Positions 35,098-42,822 of a DNA stretch of 64,000 nucleotides are shown here, in pieces. The notes below the pieces were generated by a model. It saw only the letters and a program-made list of their open reading frames with translations. It was not told where the DNA came from and made no database searches. The position numbers and the translations under genes are program-made. This stretch comes from CALLPQ01 sp038531745. Its GTDB lineage: Bacteria; Pseudomonadota; Alphaproteobacteria; Caulobacterales; Parvularculaceae. Location of the stretch: the NCBI GenBank assembly GCA_038531745.1, contig JBCBBJ010000001.1, positions 124,001 to 188,000 of the forward strand. The letters are read 5' to 3'. Each line of letters opens with the position of its first letter. Position 1 is the stretch's first letter.

Positions 35098-35691
35098 ATG
35101 AAGCTTTTACCAAAATGGTTCGCTACAATTATCGCCGCGTTTGTGGGCGTTGCCGCCACAGCCGGTGCTCACGCGCAGGGCCTGACCAGTAAAGATGCAT
35201 CGGCCTTTGCCAAATGCCTGCCCGCCTTTCAGGAAAAGGGTGAAGCCATGGACAAAGCAGGCACGCTCGATGCCATCAATGCAGAGAGCCAAGGCATGAT
35301 GATCGTCGATGGTAAAATGAAGATGTTCTCCGTGCCCATGGCGCGCATGAAATCCCAATTGCCCGGCGCTTATGGCGAGTTTAACGCAATGGCAAAGGGG
35401 TGCGGCATGGGCTCGGCAGCCAATTTTGCCGCTGTGGGCGACCGGGTTTTCGCCGCCTATATGGCCAGCAAAATGCCGGCTGAGATGACAGCACAAATTG
35501 CCGCTCTGACCCCTGATATGATGGCAATGATGCCGCCCGCCGCGCAGCAGGCCTTTGCATTAATCGAAGCGTTAGAAAATGTTCCAGACACGGATAAAGC
35601 AGCGCTAACGCCGGAAACGGTAAAGGCATTGGATGATGTCACAGGGTTCGACGGCGAATTTGAACAGGCACCATCCTTGTTCGGAAAGTAA
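35098..35691 (+). CDS. hypothetical exported protein
   Basis: A 197-residue protein with a clear signal peptide (MKLLPKWFATIIAAFVGVAA...AHAQG, cleavage after about residue 26). The mature part is helical, rich in Met and Ala, with two cysteines (AKCLPAF and AKGCGMG) that may pair. The motif ALTPDMMAMMPPAAQQAFALIEAL suggests amphipathic helices. No family recognised. It faces a convergent small gene across a structured intergenic region. Confidence 0.7.
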   Translation: MKLLPKWFATIIAAFVGVAATAGAHAQGLTSKDASAFAKCLPAFQEKGEAMDKAGTLDAINAESQGMMIVDGKMKMFSVPMARMKSQLPGAYGEFNAMAKGCGMGSAANFAAVGDRVFAAYMASKMPAEMTAQIAALTPDMMAMMPPAAQQAFALIEALENVPDTDKAALTPETVKALDDVTGFDGEFEQAPSLFGK

Positions 35692-35701
35692 ATTTTGGCA
35701 T

Positions 35702-35945
35702 ACCCTCGCCGACTGGAGAACGTACGTCTTTACCGCCGTACCCGCAGCCCGCTTCCCCGCGACCTGATCGCGAGGGCCAATATGCGCCGCCTACCGAGGG
35801 GTATAGATAGACTGCCTTGGGTCAACACCATGGATCCCGTGGTCTCGCCACGGGGAGGCGATGGGCGCGGTTAAACCTGTTATCCTGGGCAGACGCAGCG
35901 CCGCCCGACGGATCTACGGCCGAGGGCAGGGGGGTAACCCCCAAC
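35702..35945. ncRNA. possible structured non-coding RNA between convergent genes
   Basis: 267 bases between two gene ends that need no promoter, yet dense in inverted repeats: gtacg/cgtac (35722-35741), cgcga/tcgcg (35758-35772), cccgtgg/ccacggg (35836-35854) and ggggg/ccccc near 35930-35942. A possible closing helix pairs ccctcg (35703) with cgaggg (35920). Length and shape recall a 6S-like RNA, but I could not match conserved sequences of 6S, tmRNA, RNase P or SRP RNA, and strand is undetermined. Confidence 0.25.
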
Positions 35946-35958
35946 CACAACTTGCAGC

Positions 35959-36180
35959 TTAGCTTTTCGACCAGTTATCAATCCCGTGCGAACGGATTTT
36001 ATCCGTGGCAAGATTGATCCCGTCAATAATCCCGGCAAAGTGCGAAACCGCGTCGGCGTCGCATTGGGTTAGGTCCGCGCCCATGGCGGAATACAGCGCT
36101 TCGATATCAACATTATGCGCATACAGAAATTGGGCGAGGACTACGCGCAATTGGCTTGGCGATTTTTTCGAGTCGGACAT
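35959..36180 (-). CDS. small hypothetical protein
   Basis: A 73-residue soluble, helical protein starting MSDSKKSPSQLRVVLAQFLYAHNVDIEAL. It has no signal or membrane segment and one cysteine. The frame opens four codons earlier, but the methionine chosen looks natural. Next gene upstream in the same direction is absent; fumC lies 140 bases downstream of its start on the same strand beyond a gap. Family unknown. Confidence 0.55.
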   Translation of the reverse strand: MSDSKKSPSQLRVVLAQFLYAHNVDIEALYSAMGADLTQCDADAVSHFAGIIDGINLATDKIRSHGIDNWSKS

Positions 36181-36320
36181 GGCAAACCCCATCTACATCT
36201 TTTTCAGCCGCGCTCTGCGCTCCCATTGGGGAGGAAACACCCGCGGCCACAACAACCAAAAAGCGACTTTGCAAAAGCCGGTCCACATTAACGCTTACGC
36301 CAACAAAGGGCGGCTTGGCG

Positions 36321-37721
36321 TTAGCCCTGCGGGGAAATCATCTTTTCGGCCCGGACGATGGTGTCATAGTCCTCTTCTGAGACAAAGCCGAGATTGATCG
36401 CTTCCTCGCGCAAGGTTGTGCCATTTTGATGCGCCGTCTTGGCGATTTTGGTGGCGTTGTCATACCCAATCGTAGGCGCCAGCGCCGTGACGAGCATGAG
36501 CGAACGGTTCATCAGATCGCTGATCCTGTCCTCATTGGCGGTTATTCCCACCACACATTTTTCCGTGAAGGAGATTGCCGCATCGGCCAATAGCCTGATT
36601 GATTGTAGCACATTCAGCGCAATTACCGGTTTGAAGACGTTAAGTTCCAAATGTCCTTGTGCGCCAGCAAAGCTAACGGTTGTCTGGTTGCCGATCACCT
36701 GGGCGGCAACCATGGTCATGGCCTCACACTGGGTGGGGTTCACCTTGCCGGGCATGATCGAGGAGCCGGGCTCATTTTCCGGCAGGGCAATTTCGCCAAG
36801 CCCGGACCGCGGACCGGAGCCGAGCAGACGAATATCATTGGCAATCTTGAAAAGACTCACGGCGATAGTATTCAGATGGCCATGGGCCTCCACCAGCGCG
36901 TCATGGGTGCCCAGCGCTTCAAACTTGTTGGGCGCGGTCACGAAGGGCAGCCGGGTAAAACTTGATACTTCGTGGGCGAACCGTTCGGCAAATTCTGGTT
37001 TCGCGTTAATTCCGGTACCTACAGCGGTGCCCCCCTGGGCCAGGGCATAAAGGCGGGGCAAGGTTTCCTGCGCGCGGGCAAGGGCGTTATCCATCATCGC
37101 CACATAGCCGGAAAATTCCTGGCCCAGGGTCAACGGCGTTGCGTCCTGCAAATGCGTGCGGCCAATCTTGATGATGTCCTTGAACGCCTCCGCCCGGTCA
37201 TTGAGCCCATTGCGCAGGGTTTGCAGCGCGGGCAATAAACGGTGGTGCACCTCCTCCACCGCAGCAATATGCATAGCCGTGGGGAAGGTATCGTTCGAGG
37301 ACTGACTTTTATTCACATGGTCATTGGGATGCACCGGGTCTTTCGAGCCGACTTCCCCGCCGAGCATCTCAATCGCCCGGTTGGCCACCACCTCGTTGGT
37401 GTTCATATTTGACTGTGTGCCCGAGCCCGTCTGCCAGACCGATAGGGGAAAGTGATCATCGAGCTTGCCCTCGGCCACTTCCTGCGCGGCGCGGGCAATC
37501 GCCTCGCCCAATTGCGGCTCAATATTGTCGAGCGCCATATTCGCCTTTGCCGCTGACATTTTCACGATCCCCAATGCGCGCACGAGGGGCTTTGGCATTG
37601 TCTCCGTACCGATATCAAAATTGATTAGGGAGCGCGCCGATTGGGCGCCAAAATATTTATCCGCTGGCACCTGGAGCGGGCCAAAGCTATCGGTTTCGGT
37701 GCGGGTGGGGCTATCTGCCAT
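36321..37721 (-). CDS. fumC: fumarate hydratase, class II
   Basis: Interconverts fumarate and malate in the TCA cycle. The 466 residues match FumC, with the aspartase/fumarase signature GSSIMPGKVNPTQCEA, the GSGTQSNMNTNEV and HPNDHVNKSQSSND active-site segments, and TALAPTIGYDNATKIAK near the end. It is the iron-independent type, tolerant of oxygen. It is divergent from the RusA-family gene with about 120 bases between them. Confidence 0.97.
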   Translation of the reverse strand: MADSPTRTETDSFGPLQVPADKYFGAQSARSLINFDIGTETMPKPLVRALGIVKMSAAKANMALDNIEPQLGEAIARAAQEVAEGKLDDHFPLSVWQTGSGTQSNMNTNEVVANRAIEMLGGEVGSKDPVHPNDHVNKSQSSNDTFPTAMHIAAVEEVHHRLLPALQTLRNGLNDRAEAFKDIIKIGRTHLQDATPLTLGQEFSGYVAMMDNALARAQETLPRLYALAQGGTAVGTGINAKPEFAERFAHEVSSFTRLPFVTAPNKFEALGTHDALVEAHGHLNTIAVSLFKIANDIRLLGSGPRSGLGEIALPENEPGSSIMPGKVNPTQCEAMTMVAAQVIGNQTTVSFAGAQGHLELNVFKPVIALNVLQSIRLLADAAISFTEKCVVGITANEDRISDLMNRSLMLVTALAPTIGYDNATKIAKTAHQNGTTLREEAINLGFVSEEDYDTIVRAEKMISPQG

Positions 37722-37839
37722 GGCGGGCGACCTTTATGTTAACGGCGGGGAGTACGTGCCCCCGTGTCTATGCCCCCGTCCGGAACAGTGCAAGCGGCCT
37801 AAAGATATCCGTAACCGTTTGAGAAAGAGTGCGCCAACC

Positions 37840-38253
37840 ATGACAAACGCTATTCGGCCCTTTCAGGGCAAAGGCAAAGTGCAAATTGCGTCCCGTGGTG
37901 ACGACTTATTGGTACGCATCAATCTCGCAACCTCCCAGACCCGCAAATTAAAAGCGGAACTGCGCACTTTTTTGCGCAAGGAAGCCGCTTTTGTGCGGCC
38001 GCATTTCGGGCCTTTCGAAGTGCGTATCTGGACATCGCTGTACCAAAACAAATCCCACCTTGATGTGGATAATATCGCCAAAGCCTGCCTCGACGCGCTT
38101 AACGGCGTTGTCTGGCGCGACGACCGTCAGGTAGTGCACCTGACCTCAGAAAAATTCAATGGTGATCGCGCCACCATTGTCATCCGTACACGGGCTTTAC
38201 CGGGGCCGCTCGAAGCGGTACCGCTTGATGAGGGCCTGTTTGATATGGGATAG
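37840..38253 (+). CDS. RusA-family crossover junction endonuclease
   Basis: A 137-residue protein whose central part, LDVDNIAKACLDALNG, then WRDDRQV, carries the catalytic aspartates of RusA (D-x-D-N...K...DAL-G...DD-x-Q-V). RusA-type enzymes cut Holliday junctions as dimers. E. coli rusA comes from a cryptic prophage, but no phage genes are seen here. The open frame begins well upstream over the fumC promoter; the methionine chosen (MTNAIRPFQGKGK) gives the usual family length. A methionine 48 codons earlier is less likely. Confidence 0.82.
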   Translation: MTNAIRPFQGKGKVQIASRGDDLLVRINLATSQTRKLKAELRTFLRKEAAFVRPHFGPFEVRIWTSLYQNKSHLDVDNIAKACLDALNGVVWRDDRQVVHLTSEKFNGDRATIVIRTRALPGPLEAVPLDEGLFDMG

Positions 38254-38340
38254 CCGCTATTCCAATTCTCTATGCTCCCCCATTAAGAGGGATTCCCATT
38301 TTCCGCCGGCATCTTACTCTTGGCAAAAAATGGGAGAGAC

Positions 38341-39504
38341 ATGATGCGCATCATATATGCTTTGCTTTTGCCAGTACTTTTTTTGTGCTGTCTGACAAAT
38401 GAAGCCCGCGGGCAATCGCGTGCCTATGAGCTGTCACTGGGTGATTTTGGAACGTTCACCTTGGCTGGGGAGCGAGCAGAAAACCTCGATAGCGTAACAG
38501 TTTCGATTAAACGGGAAATTTTCAATGCGCCGCGCTCACGGTTGAATGGCACGCGTGCTGTACGGTTTACCGCCGATCAACTGGTCCGCGGCGACCGGTC
38601 CAGTACGGACGGTGCAAGCCGCGAGCGTTTGCGCGTCGAACCACGCCGTATTTTCTCGGTCCGCGAGGCAATTTCTATAGATGATATTCGTCTCAATGCG
38701 GTACCCGGTGACGTCATCAGCATCGCAATTGAGGCCAAAGCGGGCAGCCGACGTACGACAAACCGCGTGCGCTTTTTTCTACCAGAGATCGTTGGCATGG
38801 CCCCGAGGGCCTGCGGCGCAGAAAACCGGTTTGCCGTGGCGGTTGTTGATGATGCGCTGGCTATAGAAAGTATGGAAACAACCCCGGAATTTGATGGGCG
38901 CTTCGCCGTTGAGTTTTCGCAGCCAGCAAGCTTATGCATCCGGCGTATTGAGGGAGGCGGTCCGCATACGATGCAAATCAAGTCTTCGCGCTCTATCGAC
39001 GGTGATGAGCGCACACGATGCCTGACAAGTGCGCTACCCACAGGGGCGACTGTAATGACCACACAAGCGCAGTTTGATATTTGTGCTGATCCAAGTCATC
39101 CGGACCAGTCAGAATTATTCGCGATCCAGTCCTTCCGGATTACCGCCACGTCCAGCGGTGTTGTGATCCGGGATCGTTTTGACCGGTGCGCCAGTCTGCG
39201 CTTTCCTGAAACACAAGTGCTGATTTTTGAACCCTGTAATCTGTTTTATCGCGGTATCTATTGGCAGGCTGCACCGGCCCGCGGGGTAAACGAGGTGACG
39301 TTGGAGAACCGGGAGATCAATCGATGCGTTTTTATTAATCCCACCGACTACTTTTCACCCCGCGGGGAATTTGCGACAGGTTCATGTGCGTCGGTTCGTG
39401 ATTTTGGGTTGCGGGCAACGGTGACACTTCGTCAGTATCGCAAGAATGATCGTAACGACCGCCTGAGCTTTATCGATTATGAGCGGGTGGTGATGCCATT
39501 CTGA
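38341..39504 (+). CDS. hypothetical exported protein
   Basis: A 387-residue protein with a clear signal peptide (MMRIIYALLLPVLFLCC..., cleavage near RGQS) preceded by a gggagag ribosome binding site. The mature part is beta-strand-like, Arg rich, and has about ten cysteines, several in pairs that could form disulfides (for example RACGAEN, ASLCIRR, RCLTSAL, DICADP). I recognise no domain. The sequence was annotated from the methionine that gives the signal peptide; the frame opens seven codons earlier. Confidence 0.65.
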   Translation: MMRIIYALLLPVLFLCCLTNEARGQSRAYELSLGDFGTFTLAGERAENLDSVTVSIKREIFNAPRSRLNGTRAVRFTADQLVRGDRSSTDGASRERLRVEPRRIFSVREAISIDDIRLNAVPGDVISIAIEAKAGSRRTTNRVRFFLPEIVGMAPRACGAENRFAVAVVDDALAIESMETTPEFDGRFAVEFSQPASLCIRRIEGGGPHTMQIKSSRSIDGDERTRCLTSALPTGATVMTTQAQFDICADPSHPDQSELFAIQSFRITATSSGVVIRDRFDRCASLRFPETQVLIFEPCNLFYRGIYWQAAPARGVNEVTLENREINRCVFINPTDYFSPRGEFATGSCASVRDFGLRATVTLRQYRKNDRNDRLSFIDYERVVMPF

Positions 39505-39508
39505 TTAT

Positions 39509-40504
39509 TTACGGCACCAACAAAATCTTACCCACATGGCTGCCGGCCTCCATCATTTCGTGAGCACTCGCGGCCTGGGCGAGGGGGATGGCTTTGTGGA
39601 TGACTGGCTTAATCGCGCCCGCTTCGATTTTTGGCCACACATGGGTGTAGATGTCGCGGGCAAGGCGGGCTTTTTCATCGGGCGTTCGGGCGCGTAGTGT
39701 TGATCCGGTAATCCTCAGTCTTTTGCGCATCAGAGCAAAGATGTCGACGGTGCCGGTCGTGCCGCGTAGGAACGCGATGGAGACATGTCGCCCACCGGGG
39801 CGTAGGCACGCAATATTGCGTTCGAAAAAGTCGCCGCCCGTCATGTCGAGGACAACATCGACCCCGTTGATGGGCTCGGTTTGGATGATATTCTCCCAAT
39901 TATTATCGGTATACGCCATAACGTGATCAGCGCCGAGTTCTTCAACACGCGCACATTTCTCCGCCGTGCCTGCCGTGGCTATTACGGAGGCGCCAAACGC
40001 CTTTGCCATGGCGATGGCCATTGAGCCGATACCGCTGGTGCCGCCATGGACAAGCACCGTCTCGCGGGGCTGTAGCGCGGCATCATCAAAAAGGTTGGCC
40101 CATACCGTAAACACGGTTTCGGGCAATCCGGCTGCGTGCATAAGCGGTAGGCCTTTGGGGCAGGTTAGGCATAGCCGCGCGTCAGCGATTGCGTAGGCCG
40201 CATACCCACCACCAGGCAATAGCGCACAGACTTCGTCACCAATTTTCGGCAGATATGACGTGTGCAATTGATTATCGTTTAGAGGACCCAGCGCAGCCAC
40301 CGCTCCGGAGACTTCTAATCCGGGCAGATCACTCGCGCCCGGCGGCGGGGGGTACAGCCCTTTGCGCTGGAGAATATCGGGCCGGTTTACCCCCGCCGCG
40401 GTGACGCGGATTAAAACCTGCCCCGGGCCAGGCGTGGGGACGGGGCGTTCTTCAAGCGTCAGAACCGATGGGTCACCTGGTGTTGCAATCGCCACACAAG
40501 CCAT
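39509..40504 (-). CDS. NAD(P)H quinone oxidoreductase, PIG3 type (zinc-independent MDR)
   Basis: A medium-chain dehydrogenase/reductase of about 331 residues. The N-terminal GroES-like domain contains AAGVNRPDILQRKGLYPPPPGAS and the NADP-binding site is HGGTSGIGSMAIAMAKAFG. No zinc ligands are present, as in quinone oxidoreductases such as PIG3. It presumably reduces quinones or enones. The start is uncertain: methionines at 40546 and a TTG at 40576 also keep the frame. The one chosen has a ggaaagg purine run just before it and matches the family length. Confidence 0.9.
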   Translation of the reverse strand: MACVAIATPGDPSVLTLEERPVPTPGPGQVLIRVTAAGVNRPDILQRKGLYPPPPGASDLPGLEVSGAVAALGPLNDNQLHTSYLPKIGDEVCALLPGGGYAAYAIADARLCLTCPKGLPLMHAAGLPETVFTVWANLFDDAALQPRETVLVHGGTSGIGSMAIAMAKAFGASVIATAGTAEKCARVEELGADHVMAYTDNNWENIIQTEPINGVDVVLDMTGGDFFERNIACLRPGGRHVSIAFLRGTTGTVDIFALMRKRLRITGSTLRARTPDEKARLARDIYTHVWPKIEAGAIKPVIHKAIPLAQAASAHEMMEAGSHVGKILLVP

Positions 40505-40707
40505 CCTTTCCGGTAAAGCTGTCTGCGTTGCATTGGGAATATCCATGGGTGGGAGCGCGCTGTTTGGTGAGATCAAAATCGAGATAATCGGTATCCGGGT
40601 TGACGAGGATCACAGTATTTCTTTGTACCTAACCCCATCAATCCCAAAGAGCCTGGCGCTGTGCTTTGCTAGAAACCGCCCGCATGATCTCACAGCGCCA
40701 AGGTCGC

Positions 40708-41670
40708 CTATCCCAATACCCGTTCGCGGGCGGCTTTATACTCGTTGGCCAGTCGGTCAACCATTGCTGCCGTTGTTTGGCGTTCGGTGACAGCGCCGAT
40801 GCCCTGGCCACAACCCCAAATATCTTTCCACGCTTTGGTTTTCTGATTGCCACCCGAGCCAAAATTCATTTTCGACGGATCGCTTTCGGGTAGATTGTTC
40901 GGGTCCATGCCCGCCGCTTCAATGGACGGTTTGAGATAGTTGCCATGGACGCCCGTAAAAAGGTTCGTATACACAATATCATCAGCTTTATAATCGACGA
41001 TGGCGTCTTTATACCCGTCGCTGGCATTGGCCTCATCAGCCGCAATAAAAGCCGAGCCGATATAGCCAAAATCCGCCCCCATGGCTTCGCACGCGAGAAC
41101 GCCGTCACCGGTGGCCAATGATCCCGACAAGGCAATTGGCCCGTCAAACCATTCGCGAATCTCCTGCACCAACGCGAAGGGTGATAGCGTGCCCGCATGG
41201 CCGCCCGCGCCAGCCGCCACGGCAATCAGGCCATCCGCACCCTTGGAAATTGCCTTGCGTGCGAAAAAATCATTGATGATATCGTGCAGCACCAGGCCGC
41301 CATAGGAATGGACGGCCTCATAGACCTCCTCGCGTGCACCGAGAGAGCAGATCACCACTGGCACCTCATGTTTCACGCAAGTTTCCATATCCGCCATCAG
41401 GCGATCATTTGAGCGATGGACGATCTGATTGACCGCATAGGGGGCGGCCGGCTGATCCGGGTTCGCATCATTATGGCGGTTGATTGCGTCTTTGATCTCG
41501 TTGAGCCAGTCGTCCAATGCCTCTTGCGGCCGGGCATTAAGGGCGGGGAAGGAGCCAATGATGCCCGCGGTACATTGCGCAATCACCAGTTTGGGGTTCG
41601 ACACGATAAAAAGCGGTGCCCCGATAACGGGCAAACGCATCTGTTTTTTGATGTCGGCAAAAGTTGGCAT
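40708..41670 (-). CDS. nitronate monooxygenase (2-nitropropane dioxygenase family)
   Basis: FMN-dependent TIM-barrel enzyme that oxidises alkyl nitronates such as propionate-3-nitronate. The 320 residues include the N-terminal RLPVIGAPLFIVSNPKLV, AVNQIVHRSND, the catalytic-region GADGLIAVAAGAGGHAGTLS (GxGGHxG) and the phosphate-binding ALSGSLATGDGVLACEAMGADFGYIGSAF. The start at MPTFADIKK follows a cggag site. The frame further upstream is not family-like. It is in the same orientation as the quinone oxidoreductase, 200 bases away. Confidence 0.94.
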   Translation of the reverse strand: MPTFADIKKQMRLPVIGAPLFIVSNPKLVIAQCTAGIIGSFPALNARPQEALDDWLNEIKDAINRHNDANPDQPAAPYAVNQIVHRSNDRLMADMETCVKHEVPVVICSLGAREEVYEAVHSYGGLVLHDIINDFFARKAISKGADGLIAVAAGAGGHAGTLSPFALVQEIREWFDGPIALSGSLATGDGVLACEAMGADFGYIGSAFIAADEANASDGYKDAIVDYKADDIVYTNLFTGVHGNYLKPSIEAAGMDPNNLPESDPSKMNFGSGGNQKTKAWKDIWGCGQGIGAVTERQTTAAMVDRLANEYKAARERVLG

Positions 41671-41852
41671 GGGGGTCTCCGCTATGTTGGTTGGGTGGGG
41701 CGGTTCGGGGACGCCCTTTGAATTTACGAGCCTAATGGCCGGGTTCGGGCGCCGCAATCGGCTGATGCAGTTTCCGGTTGCTGAAGGGGGCCAACGCCCC
41801 ACACACTGTTGTGTGAGTTTACGTAATGATCGCGCGAAGGGATTAAGCCGCC

Positions 41853-42701
41853 ATGGATGATTTCAACGGCCATTTTGCTGGCAAGGTTTGCGTTATCACG
41901 GGCGCGGCATCCGGTATTGGACGGGCGCTCGCAATTCAATTGATTGCAGGCGGGGCGCTCGTGGCGCTGAGTGACAAGGACACCGGCGGCTTGGAACAGA
42001 CCGTCGCGCTTGCCGGGGCCGAGGGTAGCAATAGCGTGCGGTGTGACCATCTTGATGTGGCCGATGGCGACGCCATCGCAGTCTATGCGACCACTGTGGA
42101 GGATAGCCTCGGCTCGGCGGATTATCTTTTCAATGTTGCCGGTCTCACCCGCTATGGCAGTTTCGCGGAGACAAGCCTTGAGGCCCACGCCGCCATCTTG
42201 GATGTCAATTATTGGGGCGTTGTTCGTTTGTGTAAGGCGTTTTTACCGCAATTGATTATGAAAAAAGGGGGTATAGTGAATATCTCCAGCCTGTTTGGCT
42301 TAATCGGTTTCCCCAATCAGGCCCATTATTGCGCATCAAAATATGCTGTACGTGGCTTTTCCGAAACCTTGGCCCAGGAACTCGCCCAAGAGGGCGTCTA
42401 TGTGGGGTGCGTCCATCCGGGCGGTGTCGATACCGCCATCATTAAAAACGCGGCCATAGATCGCGCCGATCGGCAGCCCACTGACCACGAAACGATGGTG
42501 CAGCAATTCAAAGAGGTAGCGCGCACCAGCCCGGCATCGGCGGCAACACAAATCCTGCGTGCGACGCAAAAAAGGCGGACGCGCATCGTTGTGGGCCGCG
42601 ATGCAAAGATAATCTCCGCGTTACAACGATTGTTGCCGAGTACGTACAAACGCATCATTACCCGGATAAATCGCCTGCGAAACCGCGCAGAGCAAGCCTG
42701 A
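41853..42701 (+). CDS. SDR family oxidoreductase
   Basis: A 282-residue short-chain dehydrogenase. It has the cofactor loop TGAASGIGRA, DHLDV, the NVAGLTRYG structural motif, the catalytic serine in VNISSLFG and the Y-x-x-x-K pair in YCASKYAVRGF. The C-terminal part (VGRDAKIISALQRLLPSTYKRII) resembles membrane-associated SDRs often found with acyl or lipid metabolism. Substrate is unknown. It stands alone between the nitronate monooxygenase (divergent) and the sensor kinase. Confidence 0.93.
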   Translation: MDDFNGHFAGKVCVITGAASGIGRALAIQLIAGGALVALSDKDTGGLEQTVALAGAEGSNSVRCDHLDVADGDAIAVYATTVEDSLGSADYLFNVAGLTRYGSFAETSLEAHAAILDVNYWGVVRLCKAFLPQLIMKKGGIVNISSLFGLIGFPNQAHYCASKYAVRGFSETLAQELAQEGVYVGCVHPGGVDTAIIKNAAIDRADRQPTDHETMVQQFKEVARTSPASAATQILRATQKRRTRIVVGRDAKIISALQRLLPSTYKRIITRINRLRNRAEQA

Positions 42702-42822
42702 TCCTGGTGGGTGATTGGACGTGGTTAGCAATGGGTAAAATCAGTCTCTAAAACTCTTCCCGGCGCGCCTATTAAAATTTTATGGGATTGCGCTCTTCTG
42801 TATGCCACTCTGAAGGAATGCA

